From: Methanomassiliicoccales archaeon UBA147
Lineage (GTDB): Archaea > Thermoplasmatota > Thermoplasmata > SG8-5
NCBI GenBank assembly: GCA_002496385.1
Contig: DAJR01000005.1
Coordinates: 1-21,932 of the forward strand
DNA length: 21,932 nt
Direction: 5' to 3'
A program made the position numbers and the translations under genes. Of this stretch, positions 10,001-19,000 are shown piece by piece. Within the stretch, counting starts at the first letter, position 1. Every line of letters starts with the position of its first letter. The notes under the pieces were generated by a model. It saw nothing but the letters and a program-made list of their open reading frames with translations. It did not search any database and had not been told where the DNA came from.

Positions 10001-12741
10001 AACTGGTTTACATGGTGCTGCACTGGATGAACAAACCCGACACCAGGAACGAGCTAAGGATCACGGAGAAGGACTATGAGATATCCGACGCGCATCCTCA
10101 GATAGGCGGCGCCTACATCATCCGGGCGACAGTGCACAATGTCGGGGCGAACGACGCAAATCTGCTCGTCAGATTCACGGACGGGGATGTCCAGATAGGC
10201 TCGGATTCTATTACGATTGCTCCGGGGCAGAAGACTTCCGCGGAGATAATCTGGAAACCGCTGTTCGCAGGCAGGAGGCAGATAAGCGTGTTCGCCGACC
10301 CCGTGAACGAGGTTGACGAGATATTCCAGTGGTTCAACAACAACTATACCTTCACGGTTTACGTGTATTTCTTCTGGGACGACATGGAGTCGGGAGCGGG
10401 CAAATGGAGCCATGGGTCCACTATCATCAACATCAACGGGGAGGTGGAGCTGGATTACATGACCGGTCTCACATCGATAGACACGGACATCATCAATGCC
10501 TGGAACCTCAGCGAGTCCTATGGCATGGAGAAGGTGGCCAACACCGCCCACAGCTATCCAAGCTCGTTCTATCTGCATGAGGGAGTGGGCCTGTTCGGCA
10601 AGGCCGACGTGCTGATAAGCTTCGCCATCGACGATTCCAGATCCATGTCCATGAGATACACCGATGACGGGAGAACCTGGTTGGAGGCTGCAAAGGACGC
10701 GGCGCTCTCGCTCCTTGCGGAATTGTCAGACGATTCGGTCTGCGTCAGCATCTGGGACTTCGAAGGGAACAATGAGAGACGCTGGGCCGGGCCGACCGAG
10801 ACGGTTGGCGGCGGGCGCTTGCAGAACGACAATGTCAACCACAACATGTACCCCAGGCCCCCGGTGCGGCTGGGCGACCAATACGTGAGCACGATAAACG
10901 GAACCGACATTGACGGAAGACAGTTCATCAGGGATGAGATCACCCTGTTGAATAACCCACCCGGCCAGACCATAATGTGGGACGCGGTGGGCGAGGCATA
11001 CCTCGATACATTGTGGTTCGCCCCGACATACCCCCAACTCATGCCGGTCGTGATTGTGCTTTCGGACGGTGCTGACACACAGGCTTCCGACCAGGCTCCG
11101 ATCGGTGAAGAGAAGATCGAGGGAGGCAGCGATTACTGGTGCCCGTGGAGCGACATAGACGACGGATTTATTAACTACGGTTTCCCAACCAACAAATACA
11201 TGCATTATGGGAAGTATACCTTCGACTGGGCAAACCCACTCGACACCACTCACTGGTTGGAATCCGGTTCGTTGGGTTCCATGCAGCGCAACAGAACCGG
11301 GCTGCTTGATGCGAAGATGAAGATATTCACCATCGGCCTCGGGCTTGAGCATCACACGAACCCCTGGGAGCCCACAAGATATACCTATGCTGGAAGTTAT
11401 GACTGGAAGAATCCGGCACTCACCAAGGACAATTTATATGCACATTACAATTCAACCTCGCCAAACTCAACATTCGGCCCTTACTTTGGCACAAATCAGA
11501 ATGTATACAAGGAATCCGGCACCCTGGAATACAATCTCTGGCGCATAGCCAACACCACCGGGGCGATGTACTTCTACGCGCCCAGCGGCGACGAGCTTGA
11601 AGATATATTCACTCAGCTCGGGATGTACCTGGCGACAGGCTTCAACCAGACAAGGTCGAGCGAGCCTGAAGGAACAAGGGCGGTGCATGACAACTCGGAC
11701 AAGCGCCTGGTGACCATGCCCTTCAATCTAACGGACATCGAGTCGGCGAAACTGACATTCTGGCACAAGTACAATCTCCTCCAGGGGGGCAATGCGGCGT
11801 TCCTGCAGGTGGGATACAAGCTTTCCGCGAACGGCAACTGGATCTACAAATACATTACTCCGCCTGGCCAGTACACAGGGATGTTGTACTACGGATACAC
11901 GGTTTATGACGACTACGATGAGAATGGAGAACGGCGCCTGATCAGGTGGGGCTGGAACGGCATAAGCGGCACAGGCAGCTTCGGCTGGGAATACGCCAAT
12001 GTGGACATCTCGCCTTATGTTCCCGAGGGATACAACGCGATCGACGGCCATGTATACCGTTCGGAGGTGTGCGTGGCATTCAACTACACGATGTTCGGAG
12101 GCGGGACCAACGTCGGATGGTACATCGACGACGTGCTGCTCGTGGTAACGAGGGCTGAAGCCGCGGTCCCGAACTCGGCCTCCAAGGACCTCTGGCGGCG
12201 CACACAGACCAACGATTCCCACAATAGCAAATACTGCTGGTCCAATGTCGACCCGGTGACAGGGTTCGTCAAGCCCGGAATCGACAATTACCTGATGACA
12301 GCCCCTATAGACCTGACCAATGCGAGAACTGCGTACCTGAGCGCCTACTTCAGGTTCAACTTCAACTACCAGAGCGGCGCGCCACCTGACGGCTTCAGAG
12401 TCGAGATAACGCCGGACGGCGGCCTGACATGGATAGCCCTGAACCTGGGCGTGAGGGCTGCGCAGGCCATCTCGGGCACGGGCGGCGATGCGGGGCTCAC
12501 GGATTCGGGAGATCTGCTCGGAGACAATTACTGGGTCAGCTCGCGCTCTCTCGGCAGGCTCACGGTCGACCTGTCCGCATGGAGCGGCAACCAGGTGTTC
12601 CTGCGGTTCAGGCTTGTGAGCAACAACCTCTCTCCCGGGCTGTATCCGCACCACAACAATTACAACTACGGCTCGGACCCGGGATTCGGAGGGATGTACA
12701 TCGACGACGTGAATGTGTACGGAGAAACTATATTCGGGTAG
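7099..12741 (+). CDS. Giant type IV pilin-like surface adhesin with CARDB, intact-MIDAS vWA and lectin-like domains (1880 aa)
   Basis: Tandem paralogue of the preceding gene. The prepilin signal has a basic start (KRK at 5-7), cleavage probably between G14 and V15, then VSEIIGTIL and a hydrophobic helix. An EF-hand-like loop lies at 122-133. CARDB-like repeats cover about 295-405, 640-750 and 985-1090. LVDDD modules occur near 407 and 757, with downstream strands at 462 and 820. A lectin-like sandwich opens near 1095 (DDMESGAGKW) and is split by a vWA domain (about 1166-1515) with an intact metal-ion site: D1178-x-S1180-x-S1182, candidate T1291, and LSDG with D1323. The sandwich resumes at about 1538-1690, and a second one (about 1728-1880) ends in DDVNVYGETIFG. 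The FN3 cassette of the neighbour is absent. Metal-dependent adhesion through the vWA domain is likely from family knowledge; the ligand is unknown. The TTG start is supported by the overlapping Shine-Dalgarno site. Confidence 0.9.
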   Translation: MKTAKRKPMWDRGGVSEIIGTILTLSITVVLFSGIIAMVNQFPAPGDNVYTDFTATIEPEKNWAADTGAFIHITNTGGEQMTGLWTLIVVAIDDFTLILNTQGTLNGTTYGLGPGVYGHRGSDNGDGNWDTGERWTIYRNETQISQASNVGVMVLDQERNALVWSAQIQGRSNEFGPIISNIRADSDLGSLRADPVQYGREFWVFAEVYDPDGDLDPTSVRADLSSIISDAGNATVLMTDADGDGVFVGGPLIGPDTNDVPVGYHIAVVRARDLEGRVSVGTARISVGMDLAGQPNLRITKPDISVNPKSPINGQTISVTTTVRNFGGWCNGTVHFWDIVGNNRTWKGMSNFTISQGPSQVRQSMTWTIRPGGEHRIEVNATPLNARDITPEDNVNSTNITVLPKILLVDDDNYPPDTSVMDTVGYMRGALESSDFGYDLYTVGQNKDGPEYGLGTYALQKYDVIIWMTGYEKASTLTANDQENLTAYLNGTRGNLWMIGQYLFNDSKIDGSFFSDILKVEDSVWISEGPTNPLMGVEGNPISRQWNESFIPVTTRAASHTSSYHIRPVAVGTNEEINITFREEDLNSTFGDALNYENRVKDSRIVFFPWEFSRIANTGDQTQVTYRVLKWLGNITIRHGEDLAISEQVIDPSFVFFNQVVRVDAEIRNNGEKNLTTQVGLFLDDRNDPVSWISSIKVPGQGGSVTVSANWTARELGKHVLKWRVDPNNLISETNEGNNEIPSYISSGQIFVEFRILVVDDDGSENNLGTLSNDTRLLTESLDRLGYVYESPAGGIGTTYIVEAGKDGPAIDVLKNYSSVFWITGESSSGLSANDSFYLAAYINTYKGMLWLSGDDLWSGVPPGANITADMGIDSVIPDRPLSGTLRGVSDSPISHGMNISIVNNSFADWLSPTDDAEGVFYQSYAANRFCALMIEGASYKGFTSAFTLSTLNGTRPGYISGNNATDELVYMVLHWMNKPDTRNELRITEKDYEISDAHPQIGGAYIIRATVHNVGANDANLLVRFTDGDVQIGSDSITIAPGQKTSAEIIWKPLFAGRRQISVFADPVNEVDEIFQWFNNNYTFTVYVYFFWDDMESGAGKWSHGSTIININGEVELDYMTGLTSIDTDIINAWNLSESYGMEKVANTAHSYPSSFYLHEGVGLFGKADVLISFAIDDSRSMSMRYTDDGRTWLEAAKDAALSLLAELSDDSVCVSIWDFEGNNERRWAGPTETVGGGRLQNDNVNHNMYPRPPVRLGDQYVSTINGTDIDGRQFIRDEITLLNNPPGQTIMWDAVGEAYLDTLWFAPTYPQLMPVVIVLSDGADTQASDQAPIGEEKIEGGSDYWCPWSDIDDGFINYGFPTNKYMHYGKYTFDWANPLDTTHWLESGSLGSMQRNRTGLLDAKMKIFTIGLGLEHHTNPWEPTRYTYAGSYDWKNPALTKDNLYAHYNSTSPNSTFGPYFGTNQNVYKESGTLEYNLWRIANTTGAMYFYAPSGDELEDIFTQLGMYLATGFNQTRSSEPEGTRAVHDNSDKRLVTMPFNLTDIESAKLTFWHKYNLLQGGNAAFLQVGYKLSANGNWIYKYITPPGQYTGMLYYGYTVYDDYDENGERRLIRWGWNGISGTGSFGWEYANVDISPYVPEGYNAIDGHVYRSEVCVAFNYTMFGGGTNVGWYIDDVLLVVTRAEAAVPNSASKDLWRRTQTNDSHNSKYCWSNVDPVTGFVKPGIDNYLMTAPIDLTNARTAYLSAYFRFNFNYQSGAPPDGFRVEITPDGGLTWIALNLGVRAAQAISGTGGDAGLTDSGDLLGDNYWVSSRSLGRLTVDLSAWSGNQVFLRFRLVSNNLSPGLYPHHNNYNYGSDPGFGGMYIDDVNVYGETIFG

Positions 12742-12752
12742 GAGCGGAGTCG

Positions 12753-12845
12753 ATGGACATTGGACGAATTTCACAAACTGCACAGAATTCGACCAGTATG
12801 TATGTGGATGACGTGAACGTGTACGGTGAAACTATATTCGGTTAA
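12753..12845 (+). pseudogene. Remnant carrying an orphan copy of the adhesin C-terminal tail
   Basis: A 30-codon frame starts at ATG 12753, preceded by GGAG at 12741-12744, and stops at TAA 12843-12845. Its last 15 codons (12798-12842) encode MYVDDVNVYGETIFG, matching the end of the 1880-aa adhesin at 14 of 15 residues. At DNA level the two 48-base segments differ at 8 sites, almost all synonymous. That suggests the end of a separate, once-functional third paralogue whose body was lost, not a fresh duplication. No similarity is visible upstream of 12798. A metagenome assembly join at the shared tail is the main alternative. Whether the 30-residue peptide is made is unknown. Confidence 0.6.
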
Positions 12846-12879
12846 CCTCACAGCATCTCCGAACGGGCCTGGAGCGGAC

Positions 12880-15800
12880 ATGACGGAACGGTGGCTTGCA
12901 GTTGCACTTGCATTCGCGATGTTCATCAGCGTGTGGCCTGGCCAGATTTCTTCCCAGGCCTCGAGTGACACGAATTTCGGGTTCGAGGGTTACCACGGCT
13001 ATGAAGATATTAAAACAGAGCTGGAACGTCTCTCCTCGGAACATCCGGGCATCGCGCAGAAGCTTAATATCGGCCGGACATGGGAAGGGAGGGAAATCAT
13101 GGCTCTCCGGGTCACTGACAACCCGGACGTCGACGAGGCTGATGAGCCGGACATCCTGATAATGGGCGCCCATCATGCCAACGAGCTTCCCTCGGCGGAA
13201 GTGCCGATGTACATCCTGGAATTCCTTGTCGGGAGCTATTCCGACAATTACAGCGTGAGGGACCTGGTGGACTCCCGCGACATCTGGTTCGTGCCCCTTG
13301 TCAACCCGGACGGAAGGGAGTACGCGATGAACCATGACATGTCGTGGCGCAAGAACCGAAGGGACAACGGCGACGGCTCCTTCGGCGTCGACCTCAATCG
13401 CAACTACGGCCATCTCTGGGGGGAACTGCCCGGCACAAGCCACAATCCCGCTGACCCGAATTACTGCGGCCCGTCCGCATTCTCCGAGAACGAGACAGGC
13501 GCCGTCAGGAACCTCGTCCTTTCACAGAACATTTCAATTTCCTTGTCGTACCATACCTTCGGCGAATTGATATATTACCCGTGGAACAACAACATAGACA
13601 CAGTCAGCCCAAAACTGAACTTGCTGGAGGCTATCGCCGAGGACCTGGGGGAGCTTACGGGTTACACGCCCATGAACGGCGTGGACGCCTACCCCACCAC
13701 AGGGGATTCGGATGACTGGCTCTATTCCGCGACTAATTGCCTTCCCTTCACCATAGAACTGGGCACGCAATACGCCCCCCTGCCTGGCGGGCTGGGGGCC
13801 CTGTGCTCCAGGAACCTGGACGCAGCCCTCTATGCGATCGACCTGGCGAAGGAGCCCGCGAAGGCGCTTCTTCCGGACTGGACTGTCATGGTATACATGT
13901 CCGCGGACGCAGACATAGGCCTTGCGGACGAAGCCCTGGTCGACCTGAACGAGATGGAGGCGGCCGGAAGCACGCCCGACATGAACATCATTGCTCTGCT
14001 GGACGGCAGGGGGACTGGCGATTCCGCGATATACCATGTTCAGAAAGACCCGGGCGGGTTCAACGCGGTGCTGGTCTCGCCCGCTTTGGACGACATGGGC
14101 GCGGTCATCGACCCGATATCGAAAGAACTGGACATGTCCAATCCGGCGACCCTTGCGGATTTTGCCTCTTGGGCCATGGGAGAATACCCTGCGCAGAGGT
14201 ACCTCCTCAGCCTGTGGGGGCACGGCGACGGCGTTCTGAAGGGATTCCTGCCGGACAAAGGCGTGGCAATGAGGACCGGCGACATTCACACTGCATTAGC
14301 CGGTCTGAAACTGGACATCGTGGGGTTCGACACCTGCTCCATGGGGCATTTCGAGGTCGCGGACGAACTCGCGGGAATTGCGGGCATCATGATAGGCTCG
14401 GAGGCGAAGGAGCCGCTTGCGGGCTGGGACTACCGCACCACGCTGGCAAGGTTGGCCCTGAAGCCGGGGACCGGGGCAAGGGCCCTGGCCGGGCAAATAG
14501 TTGCGGACTATCTGGCCGCGAACCATGAGACATACCTCACCCAGGCAGCAATCGACCTTCGGATTTACAGCGAGCTATTCCTGCCCCTGTTCAACGAATT
14601 TTCCGACGTGTCCCTCGATTTTGCATATAAGGATTATGCGAAGGCCTGGCAGGCGAGGAACATATCCAATACCTTCGTCGCGGAGCAGGACGCGGTCGAC
14701 CTGTTCCAGTACCTTGGAAACCTGAGGTCGGGCAACGTTTCTGCGCCTGTCGCCGAGAGGATTGACAGGCTGCTCCAAATCAGGGACGGGATGATCCTGG
14801 CCTCGGGCACGGGAACCGCTTTCCCGAACTCAAGGGCGATGGCGGTGCTCTTCCCAACCCTGGAATCGGCCATTTTGGCGGAATATTTCGCCCTGGGGTT
14901 CTGCGCGAACAGGTGGGACGAATATCTCAGGACGCTCAAGAACCCGGACAAACGCCCGTTCATCATTCCGGGCCAGCCCATCGGAGCAAACAGCACCGCC
15001 GGGCCGTATGAGATAACGGCCGAGGTCTCGGACTATGGGGGGGAGACCGTAATCTTGAATTACCGCGTGAACGGGGGGGCCTGGATGAGCGCCGCGATGC
15101 TGTACGGCGGGGGAACGCTCAGCTCGGAGGTCCCAGGCCAGGCGAACGGTTCGCTTGTCGAGTACTATTTCCTTGACCGAACGAACAACATCACGGAACC
15201 CTATGAGGTCAAATGGGGCGGAGCGGATTTCCTCTTCTTCGATGTCGGCGTGTTCTGCGACCTTGGAATCACGGGTTTTTTCCTTCTCACCCCCGAACCC
15301 ATCCGTCACGGCAATGTCACGGTATTCCTGGTGAACTGCTACAACGCGGGGCCCGAATCTGCCTTGGCGAACGTCACCCTGAGGCTTAACAGCACGCCTT
15401 CCGGGGCTGTGGTGGGCGTGCAGACGGTGAACCTTGACGCAGGAGGGTCGGCCAGCATTCGGTTCAACTGGACGGCTGAGCTCGGAAACTGGACGATGGC
15501 CGCAGAAATCGGGCCGGCATCGGTTCCGGACATGAATCCCGGCAACGATTTCATGCTGCTCCGGCTGAACGTCAGTGCGAAAGCCGACGGTGTCGCATCT
15601 TCGCAATACTGGGTTGCGTTGCTGGGTGTGGCATTGATATGGATGGTCACCCTGGTTGCTGCCATCCACATTATGAAGAAATCGAAGCTGAGGAGAAGGT
15701 CAGCAGTCGGGCGATCAATCATGAACGCCAGAGACTTCATTCGGACTGCGGAGGAGTTCGGCGGGGAGAGCGCCGAGGCAGGGATACTGCTGGCAAGGGC

Positions 15801-15927
15801 CGAGGCGGCCTTGGCGGGGAACAGGCTGAGCGAGGCAGAGGGGCTCGTGCGCGAGGCCAGGCAGTGCGCGATGAACGCATTGGCGGCCAATGTGCCTGAG
15901 GGGGGATTGACCCGCAAAGGAACATGA
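12880..15927 (+). CDS. Membrane-anchored M14 zinc carboxypeptidase / C11 clostripain-like cysteine peptidase fusion (1015 aa)
   Basis: Extracellular protein degradation is the likely role. A signal peptide covers about residues 1-27. The M14 domain (about 35-315) has zinc ligands H99 and E102 (HANE) and H225 (SYHTFGE), substrate-binding R157 and N173-R174 (DLNRN), the YPTTGDSDDW segment and catalytic E293 (FTIELG). The C11 domain starts at D333 (DWTVMVYMSAD) and has the catalytic pair H448 (LWGHGDG) and C486 (FDTCSMG). An Ig-like domain (about 694-783), a CARDB-like domain (about 788-900), a transmembrane helix (about 911-933), a basic stop-transfer KKSKLRRR and an alanine-rich helical cytoplasmic tail follow. 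Both active sites look complete. ATG 12880 is chosen because GGAG lies at 12871-12874 and it begins directly with the signal peptide. A GTG at 12826 would add 18 residues overlapping the remnant tail. Clostripains usually cut after Arg and some M14 enzymes remove C-terminal Arg/Lys, so sequential action is possible but inferred. Confidence 0.92.
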   Translation: MTERWLAVALAFAMFISVWPGQISSQASSDTNFGFEGYHGYEDIKTELERLSSEHPGIAQKLNIGRTWEGREIMALRVTDNPDVDEADEPDILIMGAHHANELPSAEVPMYILEFLVGSYSDNYSVRDLVDSRDIWFVPLVNPDGREYAMNHDMSWRKNRRDNGDGSFGVDLNRNYGHLWGELPGTSHNPADPNYCGPSAFSENETGAVRNLVLSQNISISLSYHTFGELIYYPWNNNIDTVSPKLNLLEAIAEDLGELTGYTPMNGVDAYPTTGDSDDWLYSATNCLPFTIELGTQYAPLPGGLGALCSRNLDAALYAIDLAKEPAKALLPDWTVMVYMSADADIGLADEALVDLNEMEAAGSTPDMNIIALLDGRGTGDSAIYHVQKDPGGFNAVLVSPALDDMGAVIDPISKELDMSNPATLADFASWAMGEYPAQRYLLSLWGHGDGVLKGFLPDKGVAMRTGDIHTALAGLKLDIVGFDTCSMGHFEVADELAGIAGIMIGSEAKEPLAGWDYRTTLARLALKPGTGARALAGQIVADYLAANHETYLTQAAIDLRIYSELFLPLFNEFSDVSLDFAYKDYAKAWQARNISNTFVAEQDAVDLFQYLGNLRSGNVSAPVAERIDRLLQIRDGMILASGTGTAFPNSRAMAVLFPTLESAILAEYFALGFCANRWDEYLRTLKNPDKRPFIIPGQPIGANSTAGPYEITAEVSDYGGETVILNYRVNGGAWMSAAMLYGGGTLSSEVPGQANGSLVEYYFLDRTNNITEPYEVKWGGADFLFFDVGVFCDLGITGFFLLTPEPIRHGNVTVFLVNCYNAGPESALANVTLRLNSTPSGAVVGVQTVNLDAGGSASIRFNWTAELGNWTMAAEIGPASVPDMNPGNDFMLLRLNVSAKADGVASSQYWVALLGVALIWMVTLVAAIHIMKKSKLRRRSAVGRSIMNARDFIRTAEEFGGESAEAGILLARAEAALAGNRLSEAEGLVREARQCAMNALAANVPEGGLTRKGT

Positions 15928-15961
15928 AAAAACGCGGAAATGTGCCAGCCTTCCCAATAAC

Positions 15962-15972
15962 ATATATATATA
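15962..15972 (+). promoter_or_regulatory. Archaeal TATA box for the zinc-ribbon surface protein gene
   Basis: ATATATATATA (15962-15972) lies about 85-93 bases before ATG 16055 in the 127-base gap after the peptidase gene. Transcription would be expected to begin near 15990-16000, giving a leader of about 55-65 nt. A weaker TATA-like stretch, GAATATATCC, occurs near 15987 and could give a shorter leader. The gene therefore probably has its own promoter instead of depending on readthrough from the peptidase. Confidence 0.6.
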
Positions 15973-16042
15973 AGGAAACAATTACTGAATATATCCAATA
16001 CTTGTGCGGAGCAGCAATGTTGGGGAATAACGCGGAATATTC

Positions 16043-16049
16043 AGGGGTG
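16043..16049 (+). promoter_or_regulatory. Shine-Dalgarno site for the zinc-ribbon surface protein
   Basis: GGGGTGA ends 5 bases before ATG 16055. It is the same motif used by the second adhesin gene and fixes this ATG as the start. Confidence 0.7.
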
Positions 16050-16054
16050 AACCC

Positions 16055-19000
16055 ATGAGTAAGAAAAAACCGAACAACGTGCAGAAGATTGTGAGCGTAT
16101 TTGTACTGTGGTGCATGACAATAGGCGGCCTGGCCGGGATTTTCACGGCCAATGTGGGCTCGGGCAGCGTCCCCCAGCCGACCGCAAACCTTGTGCCGGT
16201 GGTACTGAACCAATACTGGGAGATCCGTGACTGGGGCGTTTACGACGCTGACTACAGCATAACAATCAACAGCGGCGGAACCCTGAGGATCATCAACAGC
16301 ACGCTGAACTTCTTGCAGGATGACTTCACGAACTATTTCATTCATGTGAATGTAGGCGGCTCTCTGATACTCGAGAACTCGACAATCACAACCGGAGCAA
16401 CCAAGCAAGCCATGTGGAACCCCGTGTTCGAGATCACAGTTACCGACGGTACGCTCAAGATGACCGACCACTCAGTCCTGGCGTTCCCCGGAGACCTGAC
16501 AATAGACAACTCCCTCACGTTCATCAACGATTCCTGGATAACCAGCCTTGTCCCCGAGAAGTTCACCACCCAGAAGGACTGGTGCAAGGCCTTCCCGACC
16601 TTCTACGGCGTCGTGGAAAACTGGTGGAGCTCGACCGACCGCAACCTCGGAGAGACAGAGAATGACGGGCCGATTCTGACTTTCATTGGATGCGACGATG
16701 TGACAATCGCCGACTCGACAATAGACGAGCTTTACGAGGAGCCGGCTCTCACCACCCCGCTGACCACCGTGCGGCTCGTGCCCAACGCCCTGCCGGTGGA
16801 CGAGGGCACCGGCGGCGTCCTCAGCGTCCAGGGCGACGACGTCAGCTATTACCGCCTCAGCTCACCCAACTCAATAAGCGCGACATTCAACACGGCCCTC
16901 AGCGACGCGTTCTATGACATCACAGCAGCCGTCCTGCGCGTCGAGTACAACAACCCGGGCTACACTTTTCTAGCCCCGTACAATACACCCCCGTTCATCA
17001 GCTTCAATTACTCGGTGCCCGGCGGAACACCGGTCGTGCCCGAAACTATGGCATTCCAGATATCCCCAAATCAGGTTGCGGACATTACGCTGCAGGCCAA
17101 CATCCTGGCCAACGTGAACACGTTCAGCCAGATCAACCAGATGTTCGTGAATTTCACCGCTTATGAAGATGGTGCAAATAACCCAATAAACATCAGCTTC
17201 ATCGCGCTCGACCTCACGCTCGACCCGCTGCCGCCGCCGACCTACATAATCCTGGACGACACCGACATGACCGTTATCAACAGCTTCATAGGCGTGGACT
17301 GGAACTCGCTCGAGACGAATTACGGCATCAAGAACGCCTTCAACCTCGTGAACGGCGCGAACCTCTACATGTACAACATGACCATGAAGGAGGACGACCC
17401 GGCGAACGGCGTTCCGGATTTCACGGAGATACCCGATGGGGCAATAGCTCAAAATTACGTGCCTTTCAGGGTGATGGACACGAGCACGGCCCATTATTTC
17501 AAATGGCTGGAAGTGGACGTCGCTGACAGGTATGACGTGCCTGTGCCGAACGCACTGGTCAACACCACCTTCAAATTCAACACCGCGTCCGTGGTCAACC
17601 AGGTCTCGAAGATAAACAACCTCACTGACCTTACCGACACCGCATGGACGGGCGCAAAGCTGAGGATCAGGAACTACATTGTCAACAAATATTCCGTCCT
17701 GCCGGCCAATGTGACCAGGACAGGAGTTAACGGCAAGGCCATGATACCACTGCTCACCACTTACTACACCCAGGCAACATACCCCACCGGGGACCATGTC
17801 GGAAATTATTTGGTGAACATTAAGTACTCGGGCTCGGCAGGAGGCTCTGATTCATGCGATTTCGCGCCGATGCCGAATATCGGGTCCGGAGACAATTATG
17901 AGAGATTGGACATCCCGCTGGCCGATGTCGAGCTGTTCAGGGACTTCGGTTCTGTCGGGCTCATTGTCAACGACGCCAACCCGGTTGTGAAACTGGACGC
18001 CGGCTCAAGTCTGACCCCGCTCGCGTTAAATGATTTCATAGTCGTGGAGGACGCCGGAATACTGACAATTTCCAATGCCAACATGCTGATGGCGAATTCC
18101 GGGACAGCCCCCTACATGATACTTGTGAGGGAGAACGGCGCGCTCATCCTCGACAATGTCGACCTCACCAGCCAGGGCACAATGGTCCTCAAGATCACGC
18201 TCGAGGACAATGCCCGGCTCACCATGACGGACTCCAGCACCACCAACTACGTTGACATCATGGCCTGTGACAATGCCCAGGTAACCTTCGATACGACCGA
18301 GCTCCGCGGCAGGTTCGACACCGCGACCGGTGCAGACGTACATGTGATTTTGAATGCAATCAACACGACATTCTACAAGAGCCTTGACCAGTTCCACGGA
18401 ACATCCGTGGCGAACCTCACAGGTTGCAGCTCCCCCCTGGCCCAGAACTTCAAGATACTGCCCACCGACACAGCGAAGGTGAGCATACACAGGTGGGTGG
18501 AGATCACGGTCGTGGACGGCACAGCGGCACAGACACCTCTGGCAAATGCCAATGTCTGGATTACCACGCAATTCCCCGAATATGCGACAAGGCTCAACAG
18601 GGCCGGAACCACCAATGCCAACGGGCTCTTCAGAACCTCGGCGCTGAGCGACTATTTCATCTATGACCAGTCCAAGCTTGAGGTCAGGGAAATCCATTAC
18701 AACCTGTACAATGTCGTGACGCAGTACCAGCTGTTCTCCGGAATCATACACAACGAGACCACCAATATCACGTTAAAGGCCTACCCGCTCATCAGCTCCT
18801 CTGATACTATCACCGCAAAGAAGGTCGTCCTTGACCGGGTCCTGCCAGACCTGGATCCCCCGCTGACGATATGGCCGATAGACACAGCCAATTCCAGCGT
18901 CGGGCGCGGGACAGAGGTATGGGTGAACACAACCGTCACCAACACGGGCGACGCAATCGCGAACGGCGTCGTTGTCGAATTCTGGGACACCATGAATCAA

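Noticed and set aside
12429..12845. 138-codon frame overlapping the end of the second adhesin gene
   Set aside because: The part before 12742 is out of frame with the conserved beta-sandwich and Arg/His-rich. Only its last 15 codons are homologous to anything seen here, so only the remnant is annotated.
12826..12879. GTG 12826 as start of the peptidase gene
   Set aside because: It lies inside the remnant adhesin tail and would put 18 polar residues before the signal peptide. ATG 12880 has GGAG at a good distance and begins directly with the signal peptide.
15931..16037. Direct repeat AACGCGGAA at 15931-15939 and 16029-16037 flanking the second promoter
   Set aside because: Nine bases over ~100 bp, with one copy close to the ribosome-binding site and the other just after the previous stop codon. 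No palindrome or further copies; likely chance.
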